Origin: Ooceraea biroi
Taxonomy: Eukaryota; Arthropoda; Insecta; Hymenoptera; Formicidae
Length of the DNA: 64,000 bases
Assembly (NCBI RefSeq): GCF_003672135.1
Contig: NC_039510.1
Location: 7,254,001 to 7,318,000, forward strand
Reading direction: 5' to 3'
Part shown: piece by piece, positions 49,510 to 59,736 of the stretch
How positions within the stretch are numbered: the first letter of the stretch is position 1
Layout: every line of letters begins with the position of its first letter
Position numbers and translations under genes: made by a program
Notes under the pieces: model-generated
Told to the model about the DNA's origin: nothing
Database searches by the model: none
What the model saw: only the letters and a program-made list of their open reading frames with translations

Positions 49510-51560
49510 TTTGGTTCCCTTTTGGCACTAATTAAAATTCAATTAAAATTCTCCAACTACTTTGCTACACGATTTAAATGCCAAAAACACATTTTGCAGC
49601 TACAATATCACCTCTCCGGCAGGAAGAGAACTTTACAAAGTAATACCAACCAACAATTTATTAATCCATTGCTCTCTCAAACCTGCTCACTACCCAAAAA
49701 ACGTATTTACGTAGTTTACACCAGATATATTAGATATTGCCATTTTTAACAACATAAAAAATCCGTTATTTTCTTCAGTACTACCAGAACTTGATTTCGA
49801 TCACTCGCTTATCCTTTTATTTCAACGTTTCTTTTGCGTTTCATCCTGTTCAAATCACTACTAAAAATATCCCTATAAAACACAAATTAGATCCACTTTA
49901 AAACTCTCTTAGATCTACATATACAGATTCCTAAAAACATAAACACCCCCATAGATCTTGACAAGGCAATTGAAGACTTTACTTTCATCCTTTCCGAATC
50001 AGTAAAACTTTCTTCTTTTCCTACAGAAACAAGTAATAAAACACATCAAAAAACTTTTCTTCCACATCACATTGCTTCTCTAATCAAGTTAAAAAACAAA
50101 ATTAGACGGATATGGCAAAATCAAAGATTAGTTTATCTAAGAAAAGTATTAAACAAATTGATCCATATTATCAAACGTGAACTAGACGAAAACTGAATAT
50201 CATCTTATCAGTCCTTTTTAGCATTCATTACCTCTTCAGACGAAACCTAAAAATATCTCACTACAAAAACAACAGCCATCTTCGCAGCAATAATAAATAC
50301 TGCCATATATCTAGAATATTTTCCACAAAAATGGAAACAGGCTATAATAATCCCAATCCGTAAACCTCAAAATATCCTTCTTTACTTCTTTAGGAAGTTA
50401 TCGATCAATTAGTCTTCTATCTTCTTTGCTCTTCAAAATTCTAGAAAAACAAGCGAGCACACTCGTGCTTGAATTTGTTTCAAACATGTTAGTTGGCTCG
50501 TGTTCACGAACGAAAACGCGCTCTTGTTAGGGTTTTCCGCTTTGCCGAAGATTGGAATAGAGATGGCAACCATCTCGTATGAAAACGGCATATAGGTATT
50601 CCAACTCCTTACTCCGACTCGTCTTTTTGAAATTCTTTTCTTTTTATTATTTATCAGTTTTCTTGCTACGATATATCCTAAAATCTCACTAACAACTGCA
50701 ACACCTTCATTCATCGAATCCATTTTTGTAACTTAGAAGTGAGGCGTGCTCAAAAGGGACCATATACTCGTCATCAGGTCTCGAACCATGTCAACACAAT
50801 CACGCATGCTATGCTAATCAGTTTCGAGATGCGAGTCACGAACGCTCTTCTCGAACGAGATTTCTCGAACCGTGTACAACTGCCTTAACACTTTAAAGTC
50901 TTGGATAGACAAATGGAAAATAACTTTAATTTAAACCCCTTCAAAACACAAGCTGAAATATTCATCCTCCATCAACTTACGTTGCCACTCCCTCTAATGA
51001 TAAAAAACAATCCTATATCATAGCTCCCCCTTCTCAATAAGTAATAAATAAAAAAATACCTGGGCATACTTATGAATACTAAATTAACTTAGACTCCCCA
51101 CATTAACAAGAAAATTCAAAAACCGACGTTTCGCACAATTTTTCCCTTTAATAAATCGAAATAATCAAAGCTCGTTAGTTTATCCGCAGCTCCATCATGA
51201 AGTCGACATAGACACGATAGAAACACATATACTGAAGTTAGCAACTAAATTTTTCTCCTCACTAAATGAATCCATTAGGTCTGTTTTTTTATTCCTGCAT
51301 TGCGGAACTGCAATACGTTAAAGTGAGACAAGTATATGTTTTCTCACTCTAACTTATTGCACCAGTTGGAGACAGACCTATTGGAGCATCATATTATTAC
51401 ATAGGTATACATCAAGGATGTATACCACGTGGTACACAACCTATCATTCATTCGTATAACAAATTTCCACTTCACAGATTACTAACATGCACAGCCCTTA
51501 ATAACGAACTCTCTTCTCAATTTATCTTCATTCCAGACATCGCCTATGTATCTATTTAAT
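49510..51560 (+). mobile_element. Degenerate jockey-like non-LTR retrotransposon
   Basis: Plus-strand fragments follow the order of a jockey-type second open frame. An endonuclease end lies near 49700-49800 (frames reading close to TPDIVDIAIF and VLPELDFDHS). The RT entry lies near 50310-50450 (YFPQKWKQAIIIPIRKP, then a decayed YRPISLLSSL). The RT end lies near 50890-51100 (LNTLKSWIDKWKI, then YLGILMNTKLT and HINKKIQK). Many stops and frameshifts are present. About 450 bases of unrelated sequence interrupt the RT at about 50440-50890. No clear 3' tail or target duplication was found. Confidence 0.65.
50433..50723 (-). pseudogene. Possible Harbinger-like N-terminal fragment within the retrotransposon
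   Basis: This is an open minus-strand frame of 96 codons. After a start reading MDSMNEGVAVVSEI it has a hydrophobic stretch, then a dense basic run ending RRVGVRSWNT. That run recalls the KKRRxWVRPW start of Harbinger (PIF) transposases. It sits exactly where the surrounding reverse transcriptase loses homology, so it could be part of a later insertion. No catalytic domain or clear terminal repeats are seen. It could also be a chance frame. Confidence 0.25.
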
Positions 51561-52065
51561 ATTATAAGAGTAAAAAAAGATAATATTAACATTATAAGAT
51601 TAATATTAGAAGAGTAAACGTATAAACTAAATAATGTATCGTATGTACTTTATGTACAATCAAATGTTATTCCACCATTGTATAGTTCTTGTTAAGCGAT
51701 AATTGCTGATCTTGAAAAACACCCAGTGAACAGGAAATGTGCAAGATGCTGGCAAGATGCCTCCAAAAAGATAGGGAGATGACGATCAAAAATTGTGCAA
51801 AATGTCCCATGCCGTGATGCAGATCGTGACGGTGTTCTTTCCTCTGATTGGTCGGCTGTCATGTGACATGCGTCATGTTAATACCGCGTTATTCAAATGT
51901 GGTATTTATATGAAGGTGAAATGAGAACGTTATGTCAATTGCCCATTATAGAAAAAGGTCAAGTTAAATTAATTGCGGAATCATTATTAATGTAAACGCA
52001 AGAGAACAAATAAAATACATGTAATAGGAGAGGTTAAAATAAAGAAAGCAATATATATGTATATA

Positions 52066-52976
52066 GAGGAGAATCCCCTATTATGAGATATGCTCCTAAT
52101 ATGAGATAATGGAGTTTCTGCTAAACTAGTGAGCACCATCTGTTAATTCCACCATGAACTTATTACTCTTGATGTAAAATGTATTTAGTGAAAAATTCAT
52201 TGTTCGTTATTGCGTTTAGCCTTTGCAAGAAAAGGTTTGTGAAATTGTGAACATGTCAAAGGAACTTAAGGTAAGTCTTTAAACCTTGTTTATTACATGA
52301 TAAAGAAATGGTTGGCAATAAATTCAGTATGCAATGATAGAGTAGAATCGTATTAACAGGAAAATACGCGATTTGTTGAATTGCTTAATTGTAGAGGTTA
52401 GATTTCATGATCGCGGAACCGCTAGGCGTATGGCTCGTATAATGAGATATTCAGGGTACTCTTAATATGAGATAATTATTGCTCGAATATGAAGATTATG
52501 TAGTGTAATAAAAATAAAGAAAATACTACGTTAAGGTTAAAGAAAAGTTAATACGAATTTATATTACGAATTTTTGTGTATTTAATTTTTATAGAATCTG
52601 ACTATGGAGGTTAAAGAAACGAGGAAGCGTCGACAGTGGAATCGTGAAGATTTGGCGAAGGCTGTGGCAGCAGTATTTTTATAAAAATATCTAATAAAGT
52701 TTTTTACTTGCAATATTGATGTATTTTGCACTTTTAACACTGATTTCTCAAGGTATCTTATATTAGGAGCACACTTTCTCGATCTTGCGTAAAGCTCTTT
52801 TTTCAAATTTTTTTAATTTTCAGAAAAAGTAATATTTAAATTAGATTTTTCATTTCACCAACCTAAAGCTTATTAAATTCTCTTCAAGATAACGTATTAC
52901 ATTTTTTAATTCTGCCTATAGATTTCCTTACATTCGGCAAAATCGATATGGTATCTCATTATCGGGGACTTTCCTC
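52066..52976 (+). mobile_element. Pogo-type MITE, copy 2
   Basis: This 911-bp copy is inverted relative to the one at 336-1240 and is highly similar along its length. Its ends are GAGGAGAATCCCC and GGGGACTTTCCTC, with TA at 52064-52065 and 52977-52978. It inserted into the TA-rich centre of the long-TIR element. It keeps the same truncated pogo-like reading frame as copy 1. Confidence 0.85.
52604..52684 (+). pseudogene. Pogo-like transposase N-terminal remnant, copy 2
   Basis: It has 26 codons starting MEVKETRKRRQWNREDLAKA and stops at TAA in the same place as the frame at 627-707. Only a few residues differ between the copies. Confidence 0.55.
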
Positions 52977-52984
52977 TACATATA

Positions 52985-53299
52985 CAGTTATTTATCCGAT
53001 TATATATACTTACAGTCACTGTAAGTATATATAATAAACTGTTATTGAATATTATTAAATATTATGAAATATTATACAACAAACTAAAACATTGGGTACT
53101 ACAGTACTACAAAGCATGTAAGCGTGTTTGTAGTACTGTAGTACCCAATGTTTTAGTTTTATCTGTGCAATTTGTGATATTTGTAATAGTTTATTGTATA
53201 ATATTTCATAATATTTAATTAATATTTAATAATATTCAATAACAGTTTATTATATATACTTACAGTGACTGTAAGTATATATAATCGGATAAATAACTG
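52985..53299. repeat. Hairpin MITE of 315 bp
   Basis: It is almost wholly self-complementary. CAGTTATTTATCCGATTATA at the left is mirrored at the right, and GGGTACTACAGTACTACAAA is mirrored about the centre near 53110. One arm carries an extra stretch of about 27 bases (about 53161-53188). TA precedes the left end, so Tc1/mariner-type mobilisation is plausible. Confidence 0.8.
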
Positions 53300-53311
53300 T
53301 GTGTATATATA

Positions 53312-54072
53312 CAGGGTGTCCCGGGTTTTAACCGACAAACTGCGGGAGCATATTCTACTAGTGGAAATAAGAAAAAATTCTTATATCGAGTTTGCTTAGA
53401 AATGCTTTATTACAAAGTTATAAACCAATATTGAAAAGAAATATGAGATAAGTAACAACGGATTTTTTCACAAAAATAAAAATTATGTACGCAATGATTT
53501 AGTGACGCATTTCAAAATGTTGTCCTTGCACATCGATACAAGCTAGACATCGACGTAGTACAGAATTTGTTACAGTACTACATTCCTGAAAATTTTGTTG
53601 CATCTCAGTAACTGAATTAGTAATTCGTTGCTTTAAATCTATCTGGTACTCTCCTGTTAGGAAATCTACGTTGATACTCTCGTACGGCAGCTCGTGCATT
53701 TCCGTCACAGAATCCGTACACGAAATGAATATCAGTGTATTCCTCATTTGAAAACACTTTTGGCATTCTGATAGTAATTGCTAGTTCACACGACGATTGA
53801 AATCTAACAGCTACTGTTGTGAAAGTAACAATCATACTGAATCGTTTCAACATAGTGAACATGAATACATGTGAATACACATAACATAAACATCTTCGAC
53901 CTTCCAAATTCTACACTATGTTCCGTTGTTACTTATCTCATATTTCTTTTCAATATTGGTTTATAACTTTGTAATAAAGCATTTCTAAGCAAACTCGATA
54001 TAAGAATTTTTTCTTATTTCCACTAATAGAATATGCTCCCGCAGTTTGTCGGTTAAAACCCGGGACACCCTG
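53312..54072 (-). mobile_element. DUF4817-type transposon, internally deleted
   Basis: This 761-bp element has 150-bp terminal inverted repeats (53312-53461 and 53923-54072) beginning CAGGGTGTCCCGGGTTTTAA, and is flanked by TA (53310-53311 and 54073-54074). Between the repeats only the two ends of a transposase gene survive on the minus strand: the N-terminal helix-turn-helix and a C-terminal end. The arms differ by perhaps one base in 150, so the copy is young. Confidence 0.85.
53500..53766 (-). pseudogene. DUF4817 transposase with core deleted
   Basis: From the Met at 53766 the frame reads [19 protein letters not shown], then [14 protein letters not shown]. This is the DUF4817 helix-turn-helix that precedes a DDE domain in many arthropod transposases. 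It then runs into a stop. In another frame the last segment reads SVLRRCLACIDVQGQHFE, the typical C terminus of the same proteins. The whole catalytic region between them has been lost. Confidence 0.7.
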
Positions 54073-54422
54073 TATATATATATATATATATATTGCTTTC
54101 TTTATTTTAACCTCTCCTATTACATGTATTTTATTTGTTCTCTTGCGTTTACATTAATAATGATTCCGCAATTAATTTAACTTGACCTTTTTCTATAATG
54201 GGCAATTGACATAACGTTCTCATTTCACCTTCATATAAATACCACATTTGAATAACGCGGTATTAACATGACGCATGTCACATGACAGCCGACCAATCAG
54301 AGGAAAGAACACCGTCACGATCTGCATCACGGCATGGGACATTTTGCACAATTTTTGATCGTCATCTCCCTATCTTTTTGTAGGCATCTTGCCAGCATCT
54401 TGCACATTTCCTGTTCACTGGG

Positions 54423-54937
54423 CAATCTCTGTAAAGACGTTTTTTGAAACATAAATAAAAAAAGTTCGCTTATACTTAATGTCGATCAAACGCGATCTTA
54501 CTAATGCCATGCATTGTAGATAAGATTCGTGAACTCTTTGTGACACGCTTTACGTTATTGCTGGCTGGTGGTTGACGTTACCGCACGTCTGACCGCAGTC
54601 GAGTTGCTTCTACTTCACATCTAACTTGTAAGTAGACGCGACAGCCAGTACCTCGAGTGATCTTTATAATATATTATAATGTTTCGTACTCCTTGTCACA
54701 AACTTACAAATATAGAATACTAGCATCCCCCGTCACGCGGGCTTCGCCTGCGATATTATGTGTAGAATTAAATAAAAACACATTTTACCCCTTCTCGCTC
54801 GTTAGGGGTGGAATTTCGGCAAACCCACCCTTAGTGAGCACCTACGTAATAGTAGGAATATACCCTTAAAATTTCAAATCGATAGATGCAGTGGTTCGGA
54901 CTGCACGTTGATGAGTCAGTGAGTGGTATTTGGCTTA
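54423..54937. other. Non-coding stretch between elements
   Basis: No conserved exon was recognised. The segment at about 54720-54890 (CGCGGGCTTCGCCTGCG and ATTTCAAATCGATAG) has a repetitive-DNA character but gave no element borders. Confidence 0.4.
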
Positions 54938-54939
54938 TA

Positions 54940-55518
54940 CAGGGTGTTTCCTAAGTAAGTAGACAAACTTAAGGAGCATATTCCTTGGCTTATTTTAAGA
55001 AGAAAAGGTCATATAAACATATGTCCTAAATTACTTTGTTTTCCAAAAAAGTACATCACTGTTTTCGTTCACTTTTCGGATAGCGTGCTTTTGCAGTACG
55101 AGTCAACAGCGGTGGGGATGGAGTGGGGATGGTCTCGCGGCGCTGCAAGTGAACACTCGTTTCAGACACTCCAGGTATTTTTGAGCGTGTACGTCAATCA
55201 ATGGAAAGGAGAGTTGAGGCGTGTATCATGGCTGCAGGTGGACATTTTCAGCAGTTACTGTGATGTTATTATTTTTCTTTTTAGTTACTATTTTCTTTTT
55301 CGTTATAATTTTTCTTTTTGGTTACTATTGTTTTTCATTTGTTTCATTTGCAATAACACAAACTGTTCTATAATAAACGAAAAGTGAACGAAAACAGTGA
55401 TGTACTTTTTTTTGGAAAACAAAGCAGTTTAGGACATATGTTTATATGACCTTTTCTTCTTAAAATAAGCCAAGGAATATCCTCTTTAAGTTTGTCTACT
55501 TACTTAGGAAACACCCTG
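54940..55518 (+). mobile_element. Mariner-like element, internally deleted
   Basis: This 579-bp element has 140-bp terminal inverted repeats (54940-55078 and 55379-55518) starting CAGGGTGTTTCCTAAGTAAG, and TA on both sides. The ends resemble those of the element at 53312-54072 only in the first few bases. Inside, on the plus strand, the frame reads GIFERVRQSMERRVEAC and then GGHFQQLL with a stop (about 55165-55257). This is the C terminus of a transposase of the same broad type. The DNA-binding and catalytic parts are missing. Confidence 0.8.
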
Positions 55519-55520
55519 TA

Positions 55521-56036
55521 TATATATATATATATATATATATAGATTTTATATTTATATTTATATTTTATATTTACGTTATAGATTTTCTCAATGAGAA
55601 ATGAATATTAATCACAGAATATTTACTGCTTATTGACTTATTTGATAAAACTTCTTTAGGTCTGCAAGTGCAACTAGAACTTAATTGTTAATGATTGTTG
55701 AAACGCAATCACTTATAAAGGCATTAGTGTCTATTTGAGGTTCTGAGAAGCGAGAAGCGTGTATCAATTTGCCTACGTTACATCTAATAGTCATCAGACT
55801 GTGTATATATAGTTGTGGACGGGCAGCACGTGCTTTTGTTACACGGGCCACAACTGCTGCAACTTGAATGCACTAAGAGGAAAGTTTTGTCGTTAAAGTA
55901 GAAGATATAGAATTATGTGTGCGCGCGCATTTGTGTGCGAGAAGTAAACCAATAAGCAAGAATAAATTCTTTATTCAATCTACGAATTTTCTAAGAATAG
56001 GAAGGAGAGAGAGAGAGGGAGGGAGGGAGGGAGAGA

Positions 56037-56074
<38 letters not shown>

Positions 56075-56788
56075 CGAAATTTTATTCCCTAATTAAAATC
56101 TTTCAGTTTTATGGAAATTTTGTATTGATTATGCACATATTAAATGTACAGAGGAATTTACAATATACCTCTTCATCAAGACCCAACTTTACATTATTAT
56201 GTAGAAGTAGCGTAACCCACATATATAAAACCTATGACCGAGAATAATCATTTCTCAAATATTTATGCAGTTATATAGAAAATACAATTGTAATTTGACA
56301 GTGGGACGTCACTTTTGTATCGCTTAGCCAATCTTCTTCCGGGATATTCTCGTACAATCTGTCGTTCTTTACAGAATCCTTTTAAGAATAAGATGAGGAA
56401 AAGCGAGGAGTAATGAAAATGGTAGCCAGTGGTAGTCGAGTGGTGCCCAAAGTAAGTAATAATCTTTTAGATTAAGGCTGGCAGGCGGGATAACCCCTGG
56501 GAAGTTCAATTTCCAGCCACTAAATAAGTTCACTGTCTCTCTCTCTCTCTCTCTCTGCGCCAATTCGCAAAAGGTTTCACGAAGAAATAGAACTCGCGAA
56601 ATGGAATTCGCCAATGAAAAAATACCTGAATATAATGACATTAAAGTGACAGTCGTAAATTTTCTACTGTTAGAATGTTTTCTATAATTTATATGCCTCA
56701 TATATTTACATAAGAAAGTACGCAATTATGCGATACATGATGTTTCCAGACTCTCAGGTCAGACTCAGATCTGATTAATCTTAAAAGA
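55521..56788. other. Non-coding stretch with GA repeat
   Basis: Apart from TA and GA microsatellites, nothing was recognised. The minus-strand frame at 56369-56725 contains a CT-repeat-encoded RERERE run and shows no domain. Confidence 0.5.
56001..56072. repeat. GA/GGGA microsatellite
   Basis: An imperfect tract of GA and GGGA units, about 70 bases. Confidence 0.95.
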
Positions 56789-56973
56789 ATTTGGTAAATC
56801 TACCGATTAGCGAACCCATCTCCTATCACCTTGTCCTTGACATATATTATAGAGGTCACCCTCCTGAGTGACCTTCAAAAGGTTTCAGCCGTCGGTCGTT
56901 GTTTACTAAAAAGTTATTAACAAAAGAAGTTTAATGATTTTGCACGAATTTTCAGCCGTCCGCAACAAGCAAA

Positions 56974-57228
56974 AGGTTATATTTTTCGAAACTGGAGCCC
57001 TGGACACATACGCTCGGTTTCAGCCCGCTTCGCGGGAGGGCGGGGGGCAGGGGCTTCGCCCCCCGCCCCCCGCCAGAACCAGTGTAACAGATTTTAGCGT
57101 ACAGATTTTGATCACCTGGTACACGGCACGGATTTTGGCGGGGGGGGGGCGAAGCTTCCGCCCCCCGCCCTCCCGCGAAGCGGGCTGAAAACGAACTGTC
57201 CGAGGCTCCAGTTTCGGAAAATATAACC
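56974..57228. repeat. GC-rich hairpin with G-runs
   Basis: Outer arms GGTTATATTTTTCGAAACTGG and GAGGCTCCAGTTTCGG with ATATAACC, and inner arms CAGCCCGCTTCGCGGGAGGG and its complement, flank a centre of about 60 bases. The region has several runs of six or more G or C, with base composition wholly unlike the surroundings. It appears to be a separate hairpin MITE nested in the TIR element. Confidence 0.75.
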
Positions 57229-57264
57229 TAACCAGGTTAGGTTAGGCTAGTTTAGGTTACGTTA
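57224..57264 (+). repeat. Short TTAGG-like telomeric-type repeat
   Basis: The tract contains CCTAACCAGGTTAGGTTAGG followed by degenerate copies (CTAGTTTAGGTTACG). It is a few units of the insect telomere motif at the edge of the GC-rich hairpin. Confidence 0.5.
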
Positions 57265-58149
57265 AAGCAGAGAATACTTTGTATTTAACTGTTTATGCTT
57301 TTGGTTAAAGTGAAGAATACTTTGTACTTATATTAAAAGAAACTATTCTATATATTAACGATTCACTGCTTTAAATCACTTTCCTTCCTTCGTTCATATA
57401 CATATTCGTCTTTTATATATTTCAATATTCAAAATAACTACTATATTTGCAAAATTTCTTTTGTTAATAACTTATTCATAAACAACGATCGACGACTAAA
57501 ACCTAGTGCGGGTTATTCGGGAAGGTGACCTTTGTAATATATGTCAATATTATGTTCTTGGTTCGCGTAGACAGCTGAAAATTCGTGCAAAATCATTAAA
57601 CTTCTTTTGTTAATAACATTTTAGTAAACAACGACCGACGGTTAAAACTTGCACAATGTTACTCAGGAGGGTGACCTTTATAATATATGTCAAGGACAAG
57701 GTGATAGGAGGTGGGTTCGCTAATCGGTAGATTTACCAAAATTTTTTCCTACAACGTTGTTTCTTGATAAGTGGTTGCATTATGCTTGACATTTCAGTTG
57801 GGACTAAAATTTCAAGGTGCTAGCTTGTTTGCATCATTAATTTTGACATTAAATGTAACAGTACCTTGTAGACGCTCAGTGAGAAAATACTATGAACAAA
57901 CAAAGAGCCAATATTAACTTTTATTTTAAGCTGGGCAAAACACACAAAATTGTGAAAACTATGTACCACAGAGATTCTTTGGATCGTTTTAGGTAATATG
58001 CTCAATTTCATGACAATAGGGAGGATGTCGTGGATGCTTCATGAGTACATGAGCCATCAAAACTCATATCTTTGAAAATGTGCAAAAAGTGCTTGAAATG
58101 CTTCGATCGGACGCAACAAAAATTTGTGTTAAATTCAATACGTTTCATA

Positions 58150-59486
58150 TGTCCCAAAGGGTCTACTCAAAGTTTTGTGTTAATTTAAGATAATGCGAAT
58201 ATGATATCAATATTATGTATAATAGACACTTTAACATGAAATTAATAGGATAGTTGGAAGTAAAAATTTCATGTAAACTGAACTATTTACAGTATTAAGT
58301 GTTTTAAAGAAAAATGTTATTTGTACGGTTCATATAATGTCGCACTACGTCATTATCGCGTTTATATTTGAGAAATGTTAATTTAACAAATGATGGCTGT
58401 TGTAGAGTGAAATTCTTACTATTACATATAAAATATTATTTTATTATTTGAATTAGTTGATAATAAACTTAACACATAAAGTTTAATTAACTCAACAATA
58501 ATTTATTAAATTTATGCTTGGATATGCGCTTTCAACATTTTAAAATTTTAATAATGACCGTTTTTAGCAAAAATACAAAATATCTTTTGTTGTACACTTT
58601 TATATGTCTACCAGACGCATTGAAAAATACACTGGTATATCTAACAGCACTGTACATCAAATTCTAACTGAGAATTTGGACTAACAAAATATACGTCACG
58701 AATGTTCTTCTTACGGAGGATCAAAAAGACGTCAGAATAGAGCACTGCAAAGACTAAGAGAGGCCGATATTGATCTGAATTTCATGAAAAACATCAAAAG
58801 ACTGGTGGTTATAAAACATGGTGTTCTCGATATGAGCTACTTACAAAGCGGTAGAGTGCGGATTAGCAGAACCCACAAAAGTCAAAACCAAAGAAAATGC
58901 CTATGCGGAAGAGCCGAATCAAGACATTTTTTCAAGTTGTTTTCTTCGATTTAAAAGGAATCGTCCACAAGGAACTCATACCGCAAGATCAAATCGTGAA
59001 CACAGATTATTATTTGGGTGTTCTACAGTTGGAAAATTGTGTTTTCTTGTTAAAAAATATGCCGGTTAACATTTTTGTGTTAAATATTTAACACATTCAT
59101 GTGTTAATTTAACATGTTGCTGTTGTGTTAATTCAACTCAAGTGTTAATTTTTTAAAACAACTAAAAAAAAGTGTAAAAATTACACATTGTGCACCTATT
59201 TTTAATTTTACACAATAGATATGTTCCATATTATTAGTGACAAGTTTTATCTGTTAAAATTTACAGAAAACTATGTTGAGAGTAAAGATGTATGTAAAAA
59301 TAACTTTTTTTTCGAGTTAATTTTATCATTAAAAATATGTTGATTTTACACAAAATTTATTTCAAATTACTTCGCAGTTTGCATTCATTTTGGGTTAAAA
59401 TATTAACATAATATTAGTGTCACCATTTAACATATCCATATTATGTTAAATTAACACAAAAATTTATGTAGACCGTTTGGGACATG
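58150..59486. mobile_element. GTGTTAATTTAAC-ended element with mariner remnant
   Basis: The stretch at 58150-58200 (ATGTCCCAAAGGGTCTACTC then TTTTGTGTTAATTTAA) is mirrored with about 85 percent identity at about 59437-59486. Between them are many further GTGTTAATTTAACA words (58180-59160), giving a self-complementary character. A decayed transposase lies in the centre. A solo LTR has inserted at the right border. Outer limits are approximate. Confidence 0.5.
58605..59040 (+). pseudogene. Degenerate mariner-type transposase
   Basis: Pieces are found across frames. IEKYTGISNSTVHQIL is a helix-turn-helix. A later segment reads KSRIKTFFQVVFFDLKGIVH, then KELIPQDQIVNTDYYLGVL. That second piece matches the region around the second catalytic Asp (FFDxxGIVHKEFVPxGQTVN) of mariner/SETMAR-type transposases. 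Several stops lie between and the third catalytic residue is not seen. It is an old, inactive copy. Confidence 0.7.
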
Positions 59487-59731
59487 TGATGTCCTGGAAG
59501 GACGTTGCGCATATTTTATAGGTACGGAACTGAAAAAACAAAGGACGAGCGCGAGCTCGATAGCGCGAACGGGCCCGTCAGTCGCGGACCAGAAGTCGCA
59601 CGGCGATAGTTGCGATAGACAGATAGTCAGTCTGCGTGCAGTATCCGAGCCACTATTCAATAATAAAGACAGTTACTTATTGTATTCTCATAAGTTGAGT
59701 GTACGTGATTCCACCCCTGCCCTGATATACA
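59487..59731 (+). mobile_element. Solo LTR with 5-bp target duplication
   Basis: This 245-base segment begins TGATGTCCTGG and ends GATATACA. It is flanked on both sides by ACATG (59482-59486 and 59732-59736), the 5-bp duplication expected from retroviral-type integration. It is much more GC-rich than its surroundings and contains AATAAAGACAG near 59660 as a plausible polyadenylation signal. No internal region is present, so it is a solo LTR left by recombination. Because it interrupts the flanking repeat, it is younger. Its family could not be assigned; orientation follows the AATAAA. Confidence 0.75.
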
Positions 59732-59736
59732 ACATG

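Larger units (their letters stand above)
51722..54422. mobile_element. 2.7-kb long-TIR element containing three other elements
   Basis: Arms 51722-52065 and 54080-54422 are reverse complements over about 340 bases with very few differences (for example GCCTCCAAAAA against GCCTACAAAAA). Both start CCCAGTGAACAGGAAATGTG at their outer edges. The original centre seems to have been a TA-rich tract. It now holds, in order, a pogo-type MITE, a 315-bp hairpin MITE and a DUF4817-type transposon derivative, each flanked by TA. The arms have no coding capacity. No outer target duplication was recognised. Confidence 0.8.
56789..57741. mobile_element. Long-TIR element with GC-rich core
   Basis: Arms of about 170 bases (56789-56957 and 57572-57741) are reverse complements. 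They start TTTGGTAAATCTACCGATTA and include CTTGTCCTTGACATATATTA and TTTTGCACGAATTTTCAGC. The arms differ at several positions, so this is older than the elements at 51.7-55.5 kb. No transposase is encoded. A second, GC-rich inverted repeat lies in the middle. Confidence 0.75.
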
